A DNA stretch of 64,000 nucleotides from DASQGA01 sp963722715 (GCA_963722715.1 CAVROA010000011.1:1-64000), one strand, 5' to 3'. Counted from the stretch's first letter, positions 9,753 through 18,471 are shown. A program made the numbers and translations. Notes: a model not told the origin generated them from the sequence alone.

Positions 9753-10655
9753 GTGTATCGCCGCTGGCTCTGGCCCAGCTTTTCGTTTCCGGGCGTCCTG
9801 TGGCTGATCGTCCTCTTCGTCGTGCCGTTCTACGCGGTGCTCGGCGTCGCACTCGGGACGGTCGACCCGATCCTCTTCCAGCCGGTTCCGGTCTGGAACC
9901 CGCTCGAATGGAACGTCGGCTGGATCCAGGAGGTGCTGATCCGTCTCGCGCCCGGAGGCATCTGGTTCGACGTCGGGATCCGGACGATCGTCTACGTCAC
10001 GGTCTCGCTGGCCCTCTGCCTCCTGATCGGCTATCCCGTCGCCTACTACACGGCCCGCCACGCCGGCCGCTGGAAGGGCGTCATCCTCATCCTGATCATC
10101 CTGCCGCTCTGGATCAGCTACATGATGCGGATGCTCGCCTGGGTGAACTTGCTCCAGGCGGACGGATACGTGAACCGCTTTCTCATGTTCACGCACGTCC
10201 TCAGCCAGCCCCGCGACTGGCTCGGTGGGAATTCCTCCACGGTCATCCTCGCCCTCGTCTACGGGTACATCCCGTATCTGATCCTGCCGCTCTTCGCCTC
10301 CCTCGACCGCATCGACCGTAGCCACCTCGAAGCCGCCCGCGACCTGGGCGCGAGCCCGTTCAGCGCCTTCCGCAACGTCACCCTGCCGCTCTCGAAGACC
10401 GGGATTCTCGGTGGCGCCGTCCTCATCACGCTGCCGATGTTCGGCGACTACTACACCCCGAACATCGTCTCGACCTCCCCCACGACGTCGATGGTCGGGA
10501 ACCAGATCGACCTCTACTTCCACGGCGGCCCGCAGCCGACGATCGGCGCAGCACTCACGATCGTGCTCGCCGCCTTTCTGACCCTGCTCATGGCCTACTA
10601 CATGTGGAGCATCCACCGCGCGCAGCGCGATGTGGGAGCGGTAGGGGCGCTGTGA
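9753..10655 (+). CDS. potB: polyamine-type ABC transporter permease (PotB-like)
   Basis: This 300-residue inner-membrane permease has about six hydrophobic helices. The conserved EAA loop (EAARDLGASPFSAFRNVTLP, near residues 193-212) docks onto the ATPase. It starts at GTG 9753, nine bases after potD, and its stop overlaps the start of the next permease as GTGA, which implies coupled translation. PotB and PotC paralogues form the heterodimeric channel of this importer class. Confidence 0.9.
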   Translation: MYRRWLWPSFSFPGVLWLIVLFVVPFYAVLGVALGTVDPILFQPVPVWNPLEWNVGWIQEVLIRLAPGGIWFDVGIRTIVYVTVSLALCLLIGYPVAYYTARHAGRWKGVILILIILPLWISYMMRMLAWVNLLQADGYVNRFLMFTHVLSQPRDWLGGNSSTVILALVYGYIPYLILPLFASLDRIDRSHLEAARDLGASPFSAFRNVTLPLSKTGILGGAVLITLPMFGDYYTPNIVSTSPTTSMVGNQIDLYFHGGPQPTIGAALTIVLAAFLTLLMAYYMWSIHRAQRDVGAVGAL

Positions 10656-11584
10656 CGACCGTCGCGGAGCGGCAAGCGGGCACGCGCTTCTCCGCGGCGG
10701 CCCGCGTCCGTGGCTGGCTTCGCAACACGTGGGGCAAGCCGCGCTTTCTGGTCGTCTTCACGTGGGCCTACATCCTGTGGTCGATCGTCCCCGTCCTCAT
10801 CGCGGTGCAGTTCTCGTTCAACGCAACCCGCTCGCGGACGGTCTGGGACAGCTTCTCGACGCGCTGGTACTGGGGAGACTCGGTCGACTCGGTCTGGCAC
10901 GATCCCACCCTCCGGCACGCTCTCGTCCAGACCTTCAAGCTGGCGGGCGCGGACGTCCTCATCGCGGTGCCCATCGGCGTCATGCTCGCGCTCGGCCTCG
11001 CCCGCTGGCGCGGCCGGGGCTCCGGCGCGTCGAATTTCATCATGCTCTTCCCGCTCGTCACGCCCGAGATCGTCATGGGTGTTTCGCTCCTCCTCGTCTT
11101 CACGGAGCTCTTCACTTTCATCCACACGGGCACGACCGCGCAGATCCTCGGCCACGTGACGTTCTCGATCTCTTTCGTGGTCGTCATCGTCCGCGGGCGG
11201 CTCTTCTCGATCGGGAGGCAGTACGAGGAGGCGGCGGCGGATCTCGGCGCCTCGCCGTTCGTGGCGTTGACGCGGGTCCTCCTGCCGCTCCTGACCCCGG
11301 CGATCGTCGCGTCGGCGGCGGTCGTTTTCGCCATCTCGGCGGACGACTTCGTCATCAGCCAGTGGCTCTCGAAGGGAGGCGAGACCGATACCGTCCCGAT
11401 CAGGATCTACAGCGCGACGAGGGCCGCACCGCTTCCTTCCGTGAATGCGATCGCGACGGTCATGTTGGTCTCCACGCTCCTCATCGTCAGCGCCGGCTTC
11501 CTCGCCTGGCGCGCGTTGACCAGCGGCGAGCGTCGGTCGGGAAAGTCGGCCGAAGACTTCGGCAGCGCGTTCAACCTGAGCTAG
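10652..11584 (+). CDS. potC: polyamine-type ABC transporter permease (PotC-like)
   Basis: This is the second permease of the operon, 310 residues from GTG 10652, where the start overlaps the potB stop (GTGA). An in-frame ATG 48 bases upstream lies inside potB and is less likely. The EAA-type loop is EAAADLGASPFVALTRVLLP, and the helical pattern matches PotC/PotI. A basic N-terminal extension of about 35 residues precedes the first helix. It ends 13 bases before potA. Confidence 0.9.
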   Translation: MTTVAERQAGTRFSAAARVRGWLRNTWGKPRFLVVFTWAYILWSIVPVLIAVQFSFNATRSRTVWDSFSTRWYWGDSVDSVWHDPTLRHALVQTFKLAGADVLIAVPIGVMLALGLARWRGRGSGASNFIMLFPLVTPEIVMGVSLLLVFTELFTFIHTGTTAQILGHVTFSISFVVVIVRGRLFSIGRQYEEAAADLGASPFVALTRVLLPLLTPAIVASAAVVFAISADDFVISQWLSKGGETDTVPIRIYSATRAAPLPSVNAIATVMLVSTLLIVSAGFLAWRALTSGERRSGKSAEDFGSAFNLS

Positions 11585-11597
11585 GACGGGGAGGCCA

Positions 11598-12737
11598 GTG
11601 GCACGCGGCGAGATCGAACTGAGCAAATTGAGGAAGGAGTTCGCCGACGTCACAGCCGTGGACGGGATCGATCTGCATGTCCCGGGCGGCGAGTTCTTCT
11701 CCCTCCTCGGCCCGTCCGGTTGCGGCAAGACGACCACCCTCCGCATGATCGCGGGCTTCGAGCAGCCGACCTCCGGCCAGATCCTGCTCGACGGCTCCGA
11801 CGTGGCCTACACGCCGCCACACCATCGCAACGTCAACACCGTTTTCCAGAACTACGCCCTCTTCCCGCACCTGAACGTCTTCGACAACATCGCGTTCGGG
11901 CTGCGGCGAGCCAAAGTACCCAAGAAGGAGATCCGAGAGCGCGTCGGGCAGGCGCTCGAGCTCGTTCAGCTCTCGGGGTACGAGCGGCGCAAGTCCTCCC
12001 AGCTCTCCGGCGGCCAGCAGCAGCGCGTCGCCCTGGCGCGGGCGCTCGTCCTGAACCCGGCCGTCCTGCTCCTCGACGAGCCGTTGGGGGCGCTGGATGC
12101 GAAGCTTCGCAAGACGCTCCAGATCGAGTTGAAGGCCCTCCAGCAAGAGATTGGGATCACCTTCCTCTACGTCACGCACGACCAGGAGGAGGCGCTCACG
12201 ATGTCCGACCGGCTCGCGGTCATGAACGGCGGCCACGTCGAGCAGGTGGGCGCGCCCCAGGACGTCTACGAGGACCCCGAGACCCTGTTCGTGGCCGACT
12301 TCCTCGGCGTCTCCAATCTCATGGACGCCCACGTCGTGAGCTCGGGGCCGAGCGCCTGCAAGGTGGCGGTCGACGGCTACGAGCTCGAGACGCGCGGTAC
12401 CGATCTCGGCCTCCGCGGGGCGGCCAGGATCGTCATCCGCCCCGAGCGCGTCGGGCTCGAGGAGCACGGCGCGCCCTCCGGCCCCAACCGGATCCCCGGA
12501 ATGGTCGAGCGCGTCGTCTATGTGGGCTCGGCGGTGCAGGTGATCGTGCGCGCCGCCACCGGGGAGTCGCTCCAGGCGCTCGTCCAGAACACCGGCCAAG
12601 GCATCCCCTGGGAGCAGGGGACACCGGTGCAACTCCACCTGCCGCCCGATGCGCTCCGCGTCTTGCCCGCGGGCGTCGGAAGCGGCCACTCCCTGAAGCC
12701 GGATGCAGAGGAGGAGGGCGCGCCGGCGCCCTCGTAG
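11598..12737 (+). CDS. potA: polyamine-type ABC transporter ATP-binding protein (PotA-like)
   Basis: This 379-residue ATPase powers the importer. Walker A is GPSGCGKT (38-45), the Q-loop is VFQNYALFPH, the signature is LSGGQQQR (136-143), and Walker B ends in LLLDEP (about 157-162), followed by the H-loop His in VTHDQ. The C-terminal third is a TOBE-type regulatory domain, as in PotA. GTG start 13 bases after potC. It faces the molybdate genes across a 2-base gap, with stops at 12737 and 12740. Confidence 0.92.
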   Translation: MARGEIELSKLRKEFADVTAVDGIDLHVPGGEFFSLLGPSGCGKTTTLRMIAGFEQPTSGQILLDGSDVAYTPPHHRNVNTVFQNYALFPHLNVFDNIAFGLRRAKVPKKEIRERVGQALELVQLSGYERRKSSQLSGGQQQRVALARALVLNPAVLLLDEPLGALDAKLRKTLQIELKALQQEIGITFLYVTHDQEEALTMSDRLAVMNGGHVEQVGAPQDVYEDPETLFVADFLGVSNLMDAHVVSSGPSACKVAVDGYELETRGTDLGLRGAARIVIRPERVGLEEHGAPSGPNRIPGMVERVVYVGSAVQVIVRAATGESLQALVQNTGQGIPWEQGTPVQLHLPPDALRVLPAGVGSGHSLKPDAEEEGAPAPS

Positions 12738-12739
12738 GC

Positions 12740-13795
12740 TCAGTCCCGCGGGGCCTTGTCCAAGGCCGTACGCGCGACGAGCCGGGTCGCGGCTGCCTTG
12801 AAGGATGCGACGACGAGGTCTCCTTGCTTCAGGGCAAGTCGGTCAACTGATGCTGTCGTAACCTCGGCGACCAGGCCGCCCACCTGGACGCGGGCGCGGT
12901 TTCCGAGCGGGACCAGCGAGCTGATCGGCCCCCGAAGGTGGTTGAGCGCAGAGTCGTGGGTCGGCTCGCGGGCGATCGAGACGTCCCAGGGGTAGACGAC
13001 GACGTCGACGGGGCCGATCGCATCGTCGACCGAGTAGAGGACGCTGCCCTCGTCGAGGGTGACCTCTGTAAGCCCATCGCGGCCGGGCCTGGCTCGGCCG
13101 GAAAGGAGGTTCGCCCCGGTGAAGCTGGCCACGAAGGCGTCAGCGGGAGCGGCGATCAGCTCTGTTGGCGTCCCGATCTGCCGGAGCCGTCCGTCAACGA
13201 GGACGGCGCCGCGGTCGGCAAGGACAGCCGCGTCCTGGAAGTCGTGCGTGACGAGGAGGACGGGGAGATCGAGATGATCGAGGAGTTCTTTGAGCTCGGC
13301 CCTCACCCCCGCACGCGTGTGCGTGTCGAGTGCCGAGAGTGGCTCGTCCAGGAGGAGCATGTCGGGCTCGCGGGCGAGGGCACGCGCGAGCCCGACGCGC
13401 TGGCGCTCGCCGCCCGAGAGCTCGCCCGGTCTCGCGTTCGCGAGGTGGGCGATCCGGAAGCGCTCGAGCACCTCTGCGGCCCGTGCTCGGCCTGCATAGA
13501 CGACGTTCTGCTCGACGGTCATATGCGGAAAGAGGGCGTATTCCTGGAAGACGAAGCCGACGCGCCGCTCTTCGGGCGGGCGGTCGATCTTCGCCGCCGC
13601 GTCGAAGAGCACGCGCTCGTCGAACGCGATCCTCCCTCGCTCGGGTCGGAGGAGTCCGGCGACCGCTCGCAGGACGCTCGTCTTGCCGGCGCCGGAGGGG
13701 CCCACCAGCGCGAAGGTCTCGCGTCCGACAGCGAGCGCTAGCTCGAGCCGAAACGAGCGGAGGGGAAGAGAGAAGTCGAGGTTGAGCGTGTCCAC
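12740..13795 (-). CDS. modC: molybdate ABC transporter ATP-binding protein
   Basis: This 351-residue ATPase of the molybdate/tungstate importer has Walker A GPSGAGKT at 32-39, a Q-loop in VFQEYALFPH, signature LSGGERQR (about 124-131) and Walker B LLLDEP. The C-terminal about 100 residues form a MOP/TOBE oxyanion-binding domain. It overlaps the end of modB by 58 bases on the same strand, so the two are translationally coupled. Assignment rests on the modB-modC order and nearby modA. Confidence 0.88.
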   Translation of the reverse strand: MDTLNLDFSLPLRSFRLELALAVGRETFALVGPSGAGKTSVLRAVAGLLRPERGRIAFDERVLFDAAAKIDRPPEERRVGFVFQEYALFPHMTVEQNVVYAGRARAAEVLERFRIAHLANARPGELSGGERQRVGLARALAREPDMLLLDEPLSALDTHTRAGVRAELKELLDHLDLPVLLVTHDFQDAAVLADRGAVLVDGRLRQIGTPTELIAAPADAFVASFTGANLLSGRARPGRDGLTEVTLDEGSVLYSVDDAIGPVDVVVYPWDVSIAREPTHDSALNHLRGPISSLVPLGNRARVQVGGLVAEVTTASVDRLALKQGDLVVASFKAAATRLVARTALDKAPRD

Positions 13796-14568
13796 GCGGG
13801 GAGGAGCTTGACCGTGAGAAGGATGGCGGCGCTGACGAGCACGAGCAGGGCGCCGAGGGCGAGTGCGATCTCGAAGTTGAGGTCGAACTGGGCGTAGATC
13901 GCGAGCGAGAGCGTCTGCGTCACGCCCTGGAGGCTTCCCGCGAACATGATCGTCGCGCCGAACTCGCCGATCCCGCGGGCGAAGGCGAGGGCGGCGCCGG
14001 CCGCGAGCCCTCTGCTCGCCAGCGGGAGGGCGATGCGAAAGAAGGTGCGGGCGGGTCCGGCCCCAAGGGTTCGCGAGGCGTCGAGGAAGACGGGGTCGAG
14101 TGCCTGAAAGGACGCGATCGCCAGGCGAACATAGAACGGGCTAGCGACATAGGTGACGGCCAGGACGACGGCGGCCTGCGTGAAGCTGATCGAGATGCCT
14201 AGCGCCTCGAAGGTACCCCCGAGTAGCCCCAGCCGTCCGAAAGTTGCCAAGAGCGCGATCCCGGCTACCGCAGGCGGAAGCACGAGCGGGAGCTCGACGA
14301 ACGTGACTACGAGCGCCCGTCCAGGAAAGCGGCGGCTGGCAATCAGGTAGGCGGCGGGCGTACCGACTAGGAGAATCAGAACCTGGGCGATCGCGTTCAA
14401 CTTCAGAGTCACGAGGATCGCATCCAGTGCCACCTCGCTACCGAGCTGGTCGAGGAGCTCGACCGGGGAGACGCGAAGGAAGAGCGCGACGAGCGGAAGC
14501 ACCAGGAAGACGAGCGCGATCGCCGTCGCGACGACGAGAGCGGCATGAAAGAGCAGACGCCGGCTCAT
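13738..14568 (-). CDS. modB: molybdate ABC transporter permease
   Basis: This 276-residue integral membrane protein has five to six hydrophobic helices and the EAA-type cytoplasmic loop (DASRTLGAGPARTFFRIALP), followed by the GEFGATIMFAG motif typical of ModB/CysT permeases. Its start overlaps the end of the upstream regulator gene by four bases (ATGA), so regulator, permease and ATPase form one leftward operon. Confidence 0.9.
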   Translation of the reverse strand: MSRRLLFHAALVVATAIALVFLVLPLVALFLRVSPVELLDQLGSEVALDAILVTLKLNAIAQVLILLVGTPAAYLIASRRFPGRALVVTFVELPLVLPPAVAGIALLATFGRLGLLGGTFEALGISISFTQAAVVLAVTYVASPFYVRLAIASFQALDPVFLDASRTLGAGPARTFFRIALPLASRGLAAGAALAFARGIGEFGATIMFAGSLQGVTQTLSLAIYAQFDLNFEIALALGALLVLVSAAILLTVKLLPAWTRSTSTSLFPSARFGSS

Positions 14569-14939
14569 CGCTCCACCATCACCGACGTCGACTTGACGAT
14601 GGCGGTGGCCGCACGGCCGGGCTTCAGATCGAGCTCCTCGGCGGCCTCCCGGGTGATGATCGCGACCACCCGCGCGGGGGCGGTGACATCCAACTCGACG
14701 CGTGCGAGAAAACCATCCACCTCGACCGCTCGTACGACGCCCCGAAACCGGTTTCGGGCGCTCAGCTCCTCTGTGGAACGATCCTGCAGCCGTCTCACCT
14801 CCGAGGCGGGAACGAGTCGCCGGTTTGCCGCATCGCGCGTCGTCTGAATCCGTCCGGCGCGATCCCAGCGGCGGAGCGTGTCGAGACTGATCCCGAGCGC
14901 ACGCGCGGCCTCGCTTGCCGTGTAGAGGTCGCTACTCAA
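14565..14939 (-). CDS. MerR-type HTH plus TOBE (molbindin) regulator of molybdate transport
   Basis: This protein of about 124 residues joins a MerR/excisionase-type DNA-binding helix-turn-helix (YTASEAARALGISLDTLRRW, then a wing RIQTTRDAANRRLVP) to a single TOBE/molbindin domain (RNRFRGVVRAVEVDG to the end) that binds molybdate or tungstate. The TTG start at 14939 has GGGGA eight bases upstream; another in-frame TTG at 14975 lacks a ribosome site. By position it should sense molybdate and act on the operator between it and modA. It differs from classical ModE, which has a LysR-type HTH. Confidence 0.8.
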   Translation of the reverse strand: MSSDLYTASEAARALGISLDTLRRWDRAGRIQTTRDAANRRLVPASEVRRLQDRSTEELSARNRFRGVVRAVEVDGFLARVELDVTAPARVVAIITREAAEELDLKPGRAATAIVKSTSVMVER

Positions 14940-14976
14940 TCCCGCGTCCCCGGTGTAGATTCCTCGGAATTGCAAG

Positions 14977-15012
14977 TAGGCATTGCCTAGGCATTGTTAC
15001 CGGTGCCTAGGT
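14977..15012. promoter_or_regulatory. candidate operator of the divergent molybdate operons
   Basis: The gap between the regulator and modA holds four linked elements. TAGGCATTG occurs at 14977-14985 and again at 14988-14996, a spacing of 11 bases. A perfect palindrome TGCCTAGGCA lies at 14984-14993, and TGCCTAGG recurs at 15004-15011, 20 bases from the first copy. Spacings near one and two helical turns suggest cooperative dimer binding by the MerR-type/TOBE protein, controlling both directions. Confidence 0.65.
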
Positions 15013-15032
15013 CAGCGTCAAGGAGGAGGGCT

Positions 15033-15785
15033 ATGCGGCTTCGGTGGTTGCTTCCGGTCTTTTGCTTCCTGCTAATTGCGGTCGCCTGCGGCGGCGGCCA
15101 TGAGACCGCGACGCAGACGAGTGCGGCAAGCGAACGCCCGCTAGTCGTCTACGCGGCCGCCTCGCTGACGGAGGTCTTCCCGATGATCGACTCGACAGCT
15201 CGCTACAACTTCGCAGGGTCCGACGAGCTCGCGACGCAGATTCGCGAAGGCGCCCCCGCGGACGTCTACGCAGCCGCGAGCTCCAAGTACCCCCAGGCCC
15301 TCTACCAGGAAGGGCTCGTGGAGGAACCTGTCACCTTCGCCTCGAACGTGCTCGTCCTCATCGTTCCCAAGGACAACCCAGCCGGGATCGAGAAGATCGC
15401 GGACGTGGCTCGGCCGGGGACGAAGCTCGTCGTCGCAGCCGAAGGCGTTCCGGTCGGCGACTACACACGCGAGGTCCTCGACGAGCTCCAGCTAACGGAC
15501 GCGCTCGACAACGTCGTCTCGAACGAGGAAGACGTCAAGGGCGTAGTCGCCAAGGTTGCTCTGGGCGAGGCGGAGGCGGGCTTCGTCTACGCGACCGACG
15601 CTGCCACGGCCGGCGCCAAGGTCAGCGTCATCGAGCTACCGGAGGGCTCGCAGCCGCCGATCGAGTACCAGATCGCCGTCGTGAAGCGAAGCACGAACAA
15701 GAAGGCAGCCGAGGCATTCGTGCAGAAGGTGCTGGCTCCCGAGGGACAGCAGGCGCTTGAATCGGCCGGCTTCCTCCTCCCTTAG
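15033..15785 (+). CDS. modA: molybdate ABC transporter substrate-binding lipoprotein
   Basis: This 250-residue binding protein starts at ATG 15033 behind a near-perfect ribosome site (AAGGAGGAGGG). The signal peptide ends in lipobox IAVAC with Cys19 the lipidated residue. The mature part opens with the ModA hallmark LVVYAAASLTEVFP and keeps FAGSDELATQIREGAPADV, the oxyanion-site region. Transcribed divergently from the regulator/modB/modC operon across the operator. Its stop overlaps that of the next, convergent gene. Confidence 0.92.
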   Translation: MRLRWLLPVFCFLLIAVACGGGHETATQTSAASERPLVVYAAASLTEVFPMIDSTARYNFAGSDELATQIREGAPADVYAAASSKYPQALYQEGLVEEPVTFASNVLVLIVPKDNPAGIEKIADVARPGTKLVVAAEGVPVGDYTREVLDELQLTDALDNVVSNEEDVKGVVAKVALGEAEAGFVYATDAATAGAKVSVIELPEGSQPPIEYQIAVVKRSTNKKAAEAFVQKVLAPEGQQALESAGFLLP

Positions 15786-16060
15786 GCGCGACGAAGGACC
15801 GACACGCCCATGGCGGCGTTCCAGACGAAGAAACCGACGAAGCCGATGAAGGTGATTCCCTCGATGATGCTCGAGGCGGGGCTGAGCGCGTCGCCCAGGC
15901 CGGCGAAGACTCCGACGCCGCTCGCGGCCGTGAAGGCGATTCCGACAACGAAGGCGACGACCGTTGCAATCGCGCAGGCCGCCCCGACCGTGGTCAGCCT
16001 CGGATGCGTCGCCGATCCTTCGAACTCGCTCGTCACGCGATCATCCGCTCTCGCCCCCAC
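15782..16060 (-). CDS. small membrane protein of unknown function
   Basis: This 92-residue protein has two clear hydrophobic helices (about 26-48 and 60-85). It converges on modA with overlapping stop codons. GTG 16060 is taken as start; GTG 16036 is possible. I recognise no family motif. Coding is supported by the amphipathic layout and high-GC third positions. Confidence 0.55.
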   Translation of the reverse strand: MGARADDRVTSEFEGSATHPRLTTVGAACAIATVVAFVVGIAFTAASGVGVFAGLGDALSPASSIIEGITFIGFVGFFVWNAAMGVSVLRRA

Positions 16061-16154
16061 AGTGTCAAAAGGAGCATTGACGGCTGACCTTTTCTGACGA
16101 GAGTGAGAGGTACGCGCTCGGCGTGCGGCAACTCGTGGAGGGCGACTGCGGTAG

Positions 16155-16385
16155 ATGGAAATCCAAGTAACCGACCCGACATTCGTCGAGGACTTACTTA
16201 AGTTCCTGCGCTCCCTGGGCTGGAACGCCCGGAAAGGCGATGGCTGGACGGTTGCCGTGGCGCTCGAATCGCCGCTGCTCTGCGAGGCCTGTGGGAACGA
16301 GCTAGCCGAGGGGTTGCAGCGCCTCGCGGCTTTGAATTGTCATGACTGTCGGCCAGATGCTTGGGCCTGCGTCATGCGTATCTAG
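16155..16385 (+). CDS. small cysteine-containing protein of unknown function
   Basis: This 76-residue protein begins MEIQVTDPTFVEDLLKFLRS, an opening I have seen in small actinobacterial proteins that pair a beta strand with a helix. The C-terminal half contains CEACGNE and CHDC, a spacing that could bind zinc. The stop lies 11 bases from the convergent DUF5996-like gene. A decayed relative of the N-terminal part may occur at 56362. Confidence 0.55.
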   Translation: MEIQVTDPTFVEDLLKFLRSLGWNARKGDGWTVAVALESPLLCEACGNELAEGLQRLAALNCHDCRPDAWACVMRI

Positions 16386-16396
16386 ACGCCTCGAGC

Positions 16397-17329
16397 TCAG
16401 TCGGCAAAGTCGGGTCGCCAGGACGACTCGAGGTCCTCGGCATCCCAGCCGGACGCATCGGCGCCTGCTTGATACGCGCTCTCCAGGAAGGCGAGCAGCG
16501 TTCCTCTCGGGTCGGCCGAGATCCTCACTGCCTCGTAGGGGAGAAGCGCGAGCGAGCTGCTCCCCAGCTCGGACCAGAAGGCTTCCTTTGGCGCCAGTGG
16601 TCGGCGACGGAGATCGGCCGGCTCCGGCGAGGTGTACGAGTAGAAGCTCGGCTCACGCATGTTCTGGTCGCCTGCCCAGAAGCCGAAAGAGACCAGCTCG
16701 TGTGAATAGGCCTCTCGGTTGACTGCATTAGCGTCCGGCATCGCAGGCGCGCGCTTGCCGCCAAAGCGAGTCACGGCGAGGTCGAAGGAGTGCCAGAAGA
16801 CGTGAACCGGGCTGGTCTTTCCGGAGTTCCAGCCGGCGAACTCCTCGAGGATGCCGTCCGTCCAGTCGAGGATCCGCCAGAAGCGCTCAACCGCATCGCG
16901 GTCGTAGGAAGCATGCTCGCGATCGGCCGGAAAGGGTGTCGTCATCGGCAGGCCGTACGGCGTCTCCCGGATGGTCACGTCGATGCCGAGCCGGGTGAGG
17001 ATTGCATGGAGCTTTTCGTCGAACTCGGCCACGGAGAGTCCATCTGCGAGTTCGAATGACTCGACTACGCCGCTGTTCGTCGCTACCACGAGCCGATGAT
17101 CGACGAAGTCGAAGACGATCTCGAAAGTGAGCCCGTCGCTCCCGTGCAGGCGGCGCGTCGTCAACCCTCGCACGTCGAGATAGAGCGGAACGTGCCACCA
17201 GTGGTTTCGAGGGGCCGTCGACCCCATCCGCATCTTCCCGACGATCTGCACCCACAGATGGAGCGTGTTCTTCGTCTCCTCCCAGTCGGGGAGCGGCAGC
17301 TCGGGAAGCAACGGACGGGTCTTGCTCAC
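16397..17329 (-). CDS. DUF5996-like protein
   Basis: This 310-residue protein matches my memory of the DUF5996 family: an N-terminal LPLPDWEETKNTLHLWVQIVGKMR, the NHWWHVPLYLDVRGL block, and PVHVFWHSFDLAVTRFGG in the middle. No signal peptide or membrane helix is visible. Function is unknown; the many Trp, His and acidic residues suggest a ligand-binding or enzymatic fold, but that is speculation. Confidence 0.8.
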   Translation of the reverse strand: MSKTRPLLPELPLPDWEETKNTLHLWVQIVGKMRMGSTAPRNHWWHVPLYLDVRGLTTRRLHGSDGLTFEIVFDFVDHRLVVATNSGVVESFELADGLSVAEFDEKLHAILTRLGIDVTIRETPYGLPMTTPFPADREHASYDRDAVERFWRILDWTDGILEEFAGWNSGKTSPVHVFWHSFDLAVTRFGGKRAPAMPDANAVNREAYSHELVSFGFWAGDQNMREPSFYSYTSPEPADLRRRPLAPKEAFWSELGSSSLALLPYEAVRISADPRGTLLAFLESAYQAGADASGWDAEDLESSWRPDFAD

Positions 17330-17363
17330 GGTGCTCAGTGGCTGGTCCTCCGGTTCATCGAGC

Positions 17364-17651
17364 CTACGTTCCTGTTGGTTCGGGCGCGACGATGAAGGCC
17401 ACTTCGTCGACGTAGCACCAGCTCCAGTCCTCTCCTCGTTCGGCGGACCGGGCGATTGGGTGAGCCGCAGCTCGAGCGTGCCCGCTGGCGTGGCGGTTCG
17501 GGGAGGAGTCGCAGCAGCCGATCTTTCCGCAGGTCATGCACATGCGAAGGTGAACCCACGTGCTGCCGATCGCGAGGCACTCCTCGCAGCCGGCGATGGT
17601 CTCCGGAATCCGGCTAACCTGGATCTGATCGAGGTGGCCACAGGTAGCCAT
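17364..17651 (-). CDS. UBP-type zinc finger protein
   Basis: This 95-residue protein carries a single UBP-type zinc finger, the domain known from eukaryotic ubiquitin hydrolases and also found as small stand-alone actinobacterial proteins. Visible ligands are the early Cys/His pair (CGHLD), CEEC, CMTCGKIGCC and a His-rich segment (NRHASGHARAAAHP), ending in WCYVDEVAF. Its bacterial role is unknown. It lies 34 bases upstream of the DUF5996-like gene on the same strand. Confidence 0.85.
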   Translation of the reverse strand: MATCGHLDQIQVSRIPETIAGCEECLAIGSTWVHLRMCMTCGKIGCCDSSPNRHASGHARAAAHPIARSAERGEDWSWCYVDEVAFIVAPEPTGT

Positions 17652-17730
17652 GCAACGTCACATCGTAGATAGGTGCCCTCGCCCTGGCGCGTGGGCGACA
17701 GGACGAGGCACCTCGCGCTAGGGCAACGTT

Positions 17731-17916
17731 TTGAAACCTCGCTCGTCAGTGGGTCCTCTCCGACGGCAGATTGCCGTCCTACGTTTCCGCCGGGAGCTCA
17801 AGCGCTCCGGTGACTTCTTGCTCGGCGAGCCACCGGCGGATTCGCTTGTTCGGGAGCCAAGGCGACCGAAGCCGTGGGCACCCTCTACGGGCGCCGCTCT
17901 CGATCTGCCGGATTGA
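17731..17916 (+). CDS. possible small basic protein
   Basis: This candidate of 61 residues (TTG start; GTG 17749 is an alternative) is rich in Arg/Lys, with RRQIAVLRFRRELKRSGDF and a proline-rich tail ending in ALDLPD. The style resembles other short actinobacterial proteins, but no family is recognised and no strong ribosome site is seen. The rest of the 17652-18027 gap shows nothing else I can support. Confidence 0.4.
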   Translation: MKPRSSVGPLRRQIAVLRFRRELKRSGDFLLGEPPADSLVREPRRPKPWAPSTGAALDLPD

Positions 17917-18027
17917 CCGCGAGAGCTCTCGGCCAGCCCGGCCCCAAAGACGGCGACCTGGTTAGAAAAACCGCTGGCCCACGCCGGTCGTAGTGAGTGG
18001 AACAACGTCGAGAGAGAGGGGGTTCTC

Positions 18028-18288
18028 ATGATCGCTCGTCTTTGTTCGGTGATCGCATTGGTCGGTGTAACTGCGACGGTGGCAGCGGCGCCGGCCGCCG
18101 CGCACGTCCATGGCATCACCCCGCTGCTGACGCTCGCGAACCAGTGCGGAGTGACGAGCCTGGCGAACACGGGCGCGAACCGCGCGCAGGGAGCGCCAAT
18201 CACGGGGCTGATTCCACAGGACGTAGGTAACGCGCCCCTGACGGTTGGTGACGGCGGATTCACCGCGCCGGTCGGCTGCGCGCGCTAG
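18028..18288 (+). CDS. small exported protein
   Basis: An 86-residue protein with a textbook signal peptide: MIARLCSVIALVGVTATVAAAPAAA, cleavage expected after the AAA near residue 25. The mature part is short and Gly/Thr-rich with two cysteines (QCGVTS, PVGCAR) that could form a disulfide. GAGAGAGGGGG upstream is a plausible ribosome site. Similar short secreted proteins are common in actinobacteria; function unknown. Confidence 0.65.
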   Translation: MIARLCSVIALVGVTATVAAAPAAAHVHGITPLLTLANQCGVTSLANTGANRAQGAPITGLIPQDVGNAPLTVGDGGFTAPVGCAR

Positions 18289-18377
18289 GTTCCGCTCACC
18301 AATTCAGCGTCGCAGGGCCCGCCACGAGCGTCGCCTAATCCGGCGTTCCCTGCCTTTTCGCTGACGCGCACGAATCC

Positions 18378-18409
18378 TCGAGGGCTGCCGAATCCGGGGC
18401 GGCCCTCGA
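18378..18409 (+). terminator. terminator hairpin
   Basis: TCGAGGGC (18378-18385) pairs perfectly with GCCCTCGA (18402-18409) about 90 bases after the small exported protein gene. The loop can pair further (GCC with GGC). No U-tract follows. Confidence 0.5.
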
Positions 18410-18457
18410 CCCCCTCGCGGGTTGAAGAAACCCTTACTTTGTCACTCTTGTAACACC

Positions 18458-18471
18458 ATGACCCGGGTCAT
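18458..18471. promoter_or_regulatory. perfect 14-bp palindrome at a start codon
   Basis: ATGACCCGGGTCAT is self-complementary over all 14 bases and ends directly against ATG 18472. It occupies the place where a ribosome site should be, and none is visible. It could be an operator or a translation-controlling hairpin. Confidence 0.45.

Noticed and set aside
17718..18263. Long leftward frame opposite the small exported protein
   Set aside because: It runs antisense through a signal-peptide gene with its own ribosome site and has no coherent domain.
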